Shown here in pieces: positions 60,809 to 64,000 of a DNA stretch of 64,000 nt. The DNA is taken from contig CALOFW010000017.1 in the NCBI GenBank assembly GCA_942492715.1, positions 542,852-606,851 of the forward strand. The letters run 5' to 3'. The position numbers and the translations under genes are program-made. The notes beneath the pieces are model-generated. The model was not told where the DNA came from, did no database searches, and saw only the letters and a program-made list of their open reading frames with translations. The DNA is from Sva-07 sp942492715 (lineage in GTDB: Bacteria > Actinomycetota > Acidimicrobiia > Acidimicrobiales > Ilumatobacteraceae). The first letter of the stretch is position 1. Every line of letters starts with the position of its first letter.

Positions 60809-62170
60809 GTGAGCAACGTGAGTACGAGACGGCGGGCGGCAGCACTCGCAGTCGCACCGTTGCTGTTGTTGGTGGTCGGGTTGGTCGTCCAAGCCGTGTT
60901 CCGACAGGCAGGGTCGATCGTGCTCGCCGTGATCGGCATCGCGTTGCTGTCCGCGGGAGCCTGGTGGGTGGTCACCGAGGTCGGTGTGGCGAGGCTGCTC
61001 GCGGCGCTCACCAGCACGATCGGGCTGGTGATGGTGGTCATCGCACTCGCACTCGCGCTGTCGAAGTTCGAGCACGTCGTGCTGCGCCTGGTGATCATCC
61101 TGGTGGTCGTCTTCCTGATGATCTTCTTGGCCAACGACGCGCTGAAACGACCCGTGCCGGCCTCCGCCGTGCGGGTGAAGGGGGGCGGCCCGACCAAGCC
61201 CGTCCTGCTGTGCAACCCGTGGTCGGGCGGCGGCAAAGTCGAGAAGTTCGGGCTGGTCGAGCTCGCCGACGAACTCGGCATCGAAACGGTCCTGCTGGCC
61301 GAGGGGCTCGACCTCGAACAGCTCACCCTCGACGCAGTGGCGCGCGGCGCCGACTGTCTCGGCATGGCGGGCGGCGACGGATCGCAGGCCCTGGTGGCGT
61401 CGGTCGCCGTGCAGCACGGACTCCCGTTCGTGTGCATCCCCGCCGGCACCCGCAATCACTTCGCACTCGACCTCGGACTCGACCGCGAGGACCCGCGCTC
61501 GGCGATGTACGCCTACCGCGACGCGATCGAGCGTCGGGTCGACTACGCGACGGTCAACGGCCGGTTGTTCGTCAACAACGTGTCGCTGGGCATCTACGCC
61601 ACGATCGTGCAGTCGGAGGACTACCGGAACGCGAAGGTCGAGGTCAGCAGCAAGATGGCCTCTGAGCTGCTCGGTCGCCAGGCCGAGACGTTCGACCTGC
61701 AGTACACGACCCCCGACGGCGACGACATCGAGGGGGCGTTCGTCATCATGGTGTCGAACAACAAGTACGTACTCGGCGCCAAGCGAGACGTCGCGCAGCG
61801 GCGGCGGCTCGACGGCGGCGAACTCGGCGTGTTCGCCCTGTCGCCGCGCACCGGTGCGCAGGCGGCGCGCCTGATGACCACCGCGATGCTCGGCATGCCC
61901 GACTACAGCAAGTACTGGTGGGAGTTCGAGGGCACGGAGTTCGAGGTGCGGTCCCGCTCCGGGTCGGCCTACCTGGGCGTCGACGGGGAAGCACTCCAGG
62001 CCGACACGCCGTTGCGGTTCGAGATCCATCCGTTGGGTCTGCGGTTGTTCGTCCCCGAGGGCAACCTCGAACAGGTCGAGCGCCGTCGGGCCCGCGACTT
62101 GCGCATTGCCGACCTCGTCGAGATCTCCAAGGGTCGGGAACCGGGTCTCGCCGCGCCGAACCCGGCGTGA
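60809..62170 (+). CDS. Diacylglycerol kinase-catalytic domain protein with N-terminal membrane segments
   Basis: 453 aa from GTG 60809. Four N-terminal spans (about 12-30, 34-52, 62-84, 88-108) come before the kinase domain: KPVLLCNPWSGGGKVEKFG, CLGMAGGDGSQALVASVA with the G-G-D-G motif near 190, VCIPAGTRNHFALDLGLDRE, FVNNVSLGIYATIVQSED, LFVPEGNLEQVERR. DAGK_cat proteins phosphorylate lipids such as diacylglycerol, sphingoid bases or undecaprenol-type lipids. The membrane region is an unusual addition that anchors it. Confidence 0.88.
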   Translation: MSNVSTRRRAAALAVAPLLLLVVGLVVQAVFRQAGSIVLAVIGIALLSAGAWWVVTEVGVARLLAALTSTIGLVMVVIALALALSKFEHVVLRLVIILVVVFLMIFLANDALKRPVPASAVRVKGGGPTKPVLLCNPWSGGGKVEKFGLVELADELGIETVLLAEGLDLEQLTLDAVARGADCLGMAGGDGSQALVASVAVQHGLPFVCIPAGTRNHFALDLGLDREDPRSAMYAYRDAIERRVDYATVNGRLFVNNVSLGIYATIVQSEDYRNAKVEVSSKMASELLGRQAETFDLQYTTPDGDDIEGAFVIMVSNNKYVLGAKRDVAQRRRLDGGELGVFALSPRTGAQAARLMTTAMLGMPDYSKYWWEFEGTEFEVRSRSGSAYLGVDGEALQADTPLRFEIHPLGLRLFVPEGNLEQVERRRARDLRIADLVEISKGREPGLAAPNPA

Positions 62171-62199
62171 GGAGCAGCGCGTCGGGGTGACGGGCTCGG

Positions 62200-62847
62200 T
62201 CAGTCGAGCCGGATCAGCCCGTCGAGGATGAGGTCGAGGACGAGTTCGAAGCTGCTTGCCGTGTCGCCGGCGAGGTGTTGTTGGACGTGGGCGATCGTGT
62301 GGGGGTGGACCTCGGCGGAGAGGCCCTCGACGAACGCCCGGGCGAGGGCGTCCGAGTCGCCGTCGGGCGGCACGACATAGGCCATTGCCTGCTCCTGCAG
62401 GGTGTAGCCGATCACGTGGTTGCCGACGGCGTGGAACGCGAGGTGGGCGACCGCTGGGGACATGTCGGTGGCCGCGAGCGCCGCGAGGTGGTGTTCCATG
62501 TGGCGGACCCGAGCGGGACCGGGCAGCTGCCGCAACCAGAGATCAGCGGCCCACGGGTGACGAACGAGCGCTGCCCGCGTCTCCACGGCGAGGGAGCGAA
62601 CGGCAACCAACGGATCGATCGCGGGATCGGGCGCCGGCACCTCGGCGGCGACCGCGTCGACCATCAGCGCAAGCACTTCGGCCTTGTTGGCGACGTGGTT
62701 GTACAGCGACATCACCTCGTAGCCGAGTTCGGCGGCGAGCTTGCGCATCGAGAGCGCATCGGTGCCCCGCTCGTCGGCGAAGGCGACGCCGGCGGCGACG
62801 ATCGCGTCGCGAGCGAGGGGGGCGCGGTCGGTCGACGCAGAACTCAC
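62200..62847 (-). CDS. TetR-family transcriptional regulator
   Basis: 215 aa from GTG 62847 (a TTG at 62856 is possible). LARDAIVAAGVAFADERGTD, ALSMRKLAAELGYEVMSLYN, HVANKAEVLALMVDAV is the TetR DNA-binding domain. The rest is a ligand-binding helical domain. It is divergent from the oxidoreductase gene; two palindromic sites in between (62857-62893) are likely its operators, so it probably represses that gene and itself. Confidence 0.9.
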   Translation of the reverse strand: MSSASTDRAPLARDAIVAAGVAFADERGTDALSMRKLAAELGYEVMSLYNHVANKAEVLALMVDAVAAEVPAPDPAIDPLVAVRSLAVETRAALVRHPWAADLWLRQLPGPARVRHMEHHLAALAATDMSPAVAHLAFHAVGNHVIGYTLQEQAMAYVVPPDGDSDALARAFVEGLSAEVHPHTIAHVQQHLAGDTASSFELVLDLILDGLIRLD

Positions 62848-62856
62848 CCTTGACAA

Positions 62857-62893
62857 CGTACACTGTACGCACTAGCACGTACAGGCGGTACGT
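62857..62893. promoter_or_regulatory. Two TetR-type operators
   Basis: CGTACACTGTACG at 62857-62869 (6-bp arms, one central base) and ACGTAC-AGGCG-GTACGT at 62877-62893 (6-bp arms, 5-base spacer). Both carry GTAC half-sites and lie between the divergent TetR and oxidoreductase starts. Confidence 0.65.
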
Positions 62894-62915
62894 ACCCCAT
62901 CGACCGGAGATCCCC

Positions 62916-63989
62916 ATGCCGTCACCCACGCCCCCAGAGCCCACCGCCAACCCCGACGCCATCTCGGACGCAATCACGGCCCCTCGCACGGCTCGCGAAC
63001 TGCCGACGTCGATGACCGCCGTCACCGCGCGCAGCTACGGCGGGCCGGAGGTGCTCGTCGTGGAGCAACTGCCGGTCCCCACGCCGGGCGTCGACGAGGT
63101 GCTCATCGAGGTGCGGGCGTCGTCGCTCAACGCACTCGACTGGCACTTCCTCACCGGGACGCCCTACGTCGCTCGAGCTGCGTTCGGGTTGCGGCGACCG
63201 AAGCGCTTCGTGCGTGGCGCCGACGTCGCCGGGGTCGTGGTGGCCGTCGGCCCGGACGTCACGCGGTTCCAGGTGGGCGAGTCCGTGTTCGGCGAGGCGC
63301 CGAGCGGTGGCTGCGGCCAGTACCTCTCCACGAGGGAGGCGAACCTGGTTGCGATGCCCCCGGGCGTGACGTTCGAGCACGCCGGCGCCACGCCGGTGGC
63401 CGGACTGACGGCGCTGCAGGGTCTGCGCACCCACGGCGCCGTGCAGCCTGGCGATCGGGTGCTGGTCAACGGTGCCGCCGGCGGTGTCGGCACGATGGCG
63501 GTCCAGATCGCCAAGGCGCTCGGCGGTCACGTGACCGCGGTGTGCAGCACCCGCAACGTCGACATGGTGCGCTCGCTCGGCGCCGACGAGGTGCTCGACT
63601 ACACGCGCGACGACTTCGTCGAGGACGGCGCTCGGTTCGACGTGATGCTCGACAACGTCGGCAACCGCCACCCGCGTGAGGTGCGCAGCGTGATGCGTCC
63701 GGGCGGACGGTACGTGGCCGTCAGCGGACCGAAGGCGAACCGGTGGGTCGACCCGCTCCCCTACATCGTGCAGGCGCGGCTGGCGTTCGTGCGCGCCGAT
63801 GCATCGTTTCACCAGTTCACCGCCGAGCCCACGACCGGCGATCTCACGACGCTCGGCGAGATGCTCGCGGCGGGCAGCCTCGTCCCCGAAATCGATCGAG
63901 TGGTCGGCCTCGACGGCGTGGCAGCCGGGCTCGCCGAGATCGGTTCGGGCCACGCCCGAGCGAAGATCGTCGTCGTCCCGGATCGCTGA
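62916..63989 (+). CDS. NAD(P)-dependent quinone reductase/alcohol dehydrogenase (MDR superfamily)
   Basis: 357 aa from ATG 62916, behind GGAG. An N-terminal tail of 35 residues precedes VTARSYGGPEVLVVEQLPVP, LIEVRASSLNALDWHFLTGT, ADVAGVVVAVGPDVTRFQVG, ESVFGEAPSGGCGQYLSTRE, VLVNGAAGGVGTMAVQIAKA (nucleotide motif), AGLAEIGSGHARAKIVV. No structural-zinc cysteine cluster is present, as in quinone-oxidoreductase-type MDRs. The TetR gene upstream probably controls it. Confidence 0.9.
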   Translation: MPSPTPPEPTANPDAISDAITAPRTARELPTSMTAVTARSYGGPEVLVVEQLPVPTPGVDEVLIEVRASSLNALDWHFLTGTPYVARAAFGLRRPKRFVRGADVAGVVVAVGPDVTRFQVGESVFGEAPSGGCGQYLSTREANLVAMPPGVTFEHAGATPVAGLTALQGLRTHGAVQPGDRVLVNGAAGGVGTMAVQIAKALGGHVTAVCSTRNVDMVRSLGADEVLDYTRDDFVEDGARFDVMLDNVGNRHPREVRSVMRPGGRYVAVSGPKANRWVDPLPYIVQARLAFVRADASFHQFTAEPTTGDLTTLGEMLAAGSLVPEIDRVVGLDGVAAGLAEIGSGHARAKIVVVPDR

Positions 63990-64000
63990 TCGCCTCGATG

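Overview
This is a high-GC chromosomal window, roughly two-thirds G+C by eye. It has frequent GTG starts, many 1-4 base stop/start overlaps and actinobacterial families: DUF222-HNH (13E12-type) nucleases, DUF2505, SCO6745-type, TM0106-type nuclease-helicase and FadD-like CoA ligases. I infer an actinobacterium, probably class Acidimicrobiia (Ilumatobacter-like). The rank rests on general resemblance, not a search. I saw no rRNA, tRNA, CRISPR array, insertion sequence or prophage.

Layout. 1-1.3 kb: end of an ABC exporter of the LolD/MacB type. 1.3-4.2 kb: toxin-antitoxin (TA)-like genes around an O-methyltransferase. 4.4-9.3 kb: SCO6745-like protein, ECF sigma factor with a frameshifted membrane partner, alpha/beta hydrolase, phosphoesterase and cutA. 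9.3-9.8 kb: a fused VapBC remnant and a truncated macro domain. 9.8-15.1 kb: amidohydrolase, degraded hydrolase, and an SDR / serine hydrolase / SDR operon. 15.5-17.1 and 30.8-32.4 kb: two DUF222-HNH genes sharing an upstream motif. 17-21.5 kb: beta-propeller-like protein, GNAT, CoA ligase and a rhodanese sulfurtransferase. 21.6-26 kb: DUF2505, DinB, FAD oxidoreductase and a TA island. 26-30.6 kb: hydrolase, methyltransferase, deleted enoyl-CoA hydratase, ATP10-like protein and a secreted nuclease. 32.4-36.1 kb: a heavily frameshifted nuclease-helicase. 36-44 kb: DUF4242-cyclase, thioesterase, CoA ligase, membrane proteins and panE-like gene. 44.3-49.5 kb: secreted protein plus two ATPase/permease ABC pairs. 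49.5-52.4 kb: second sulfurtransferase, GST and universal stress protein. 52.4-64 kb: an intact block with RND transporter, pta-ackA, folB-folK-folP-like, tyrosine phosphatase, diacylglycerol kinase and a TetR/oxidoreductase pair.

Two themes stand out. First, the sulfurtransferase at 20.66-21.53 kb has an in-frame TGA exactly where the catalytic cysteine of the second rhodanese domain belongs. Coding continues for 43 more codons. The mRNA forms a perfect 6-bp hairpin with a GGTC loop 20 nt past the TGA, much like a bacterial SECIS element, so this is a candidate selenoprotein. Second, between about 6 and 52 kb a large share of genes carry single-base frameshifts, often one extra G/C, and several gene junctions have lost the ends of both neighbours, while the last 11.6 kb is clean. 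The preserved motifs across all frames suggest local sequence or assembly error, or very recent decay. Frameshifted genes are marked pseudogene with both readings noted.
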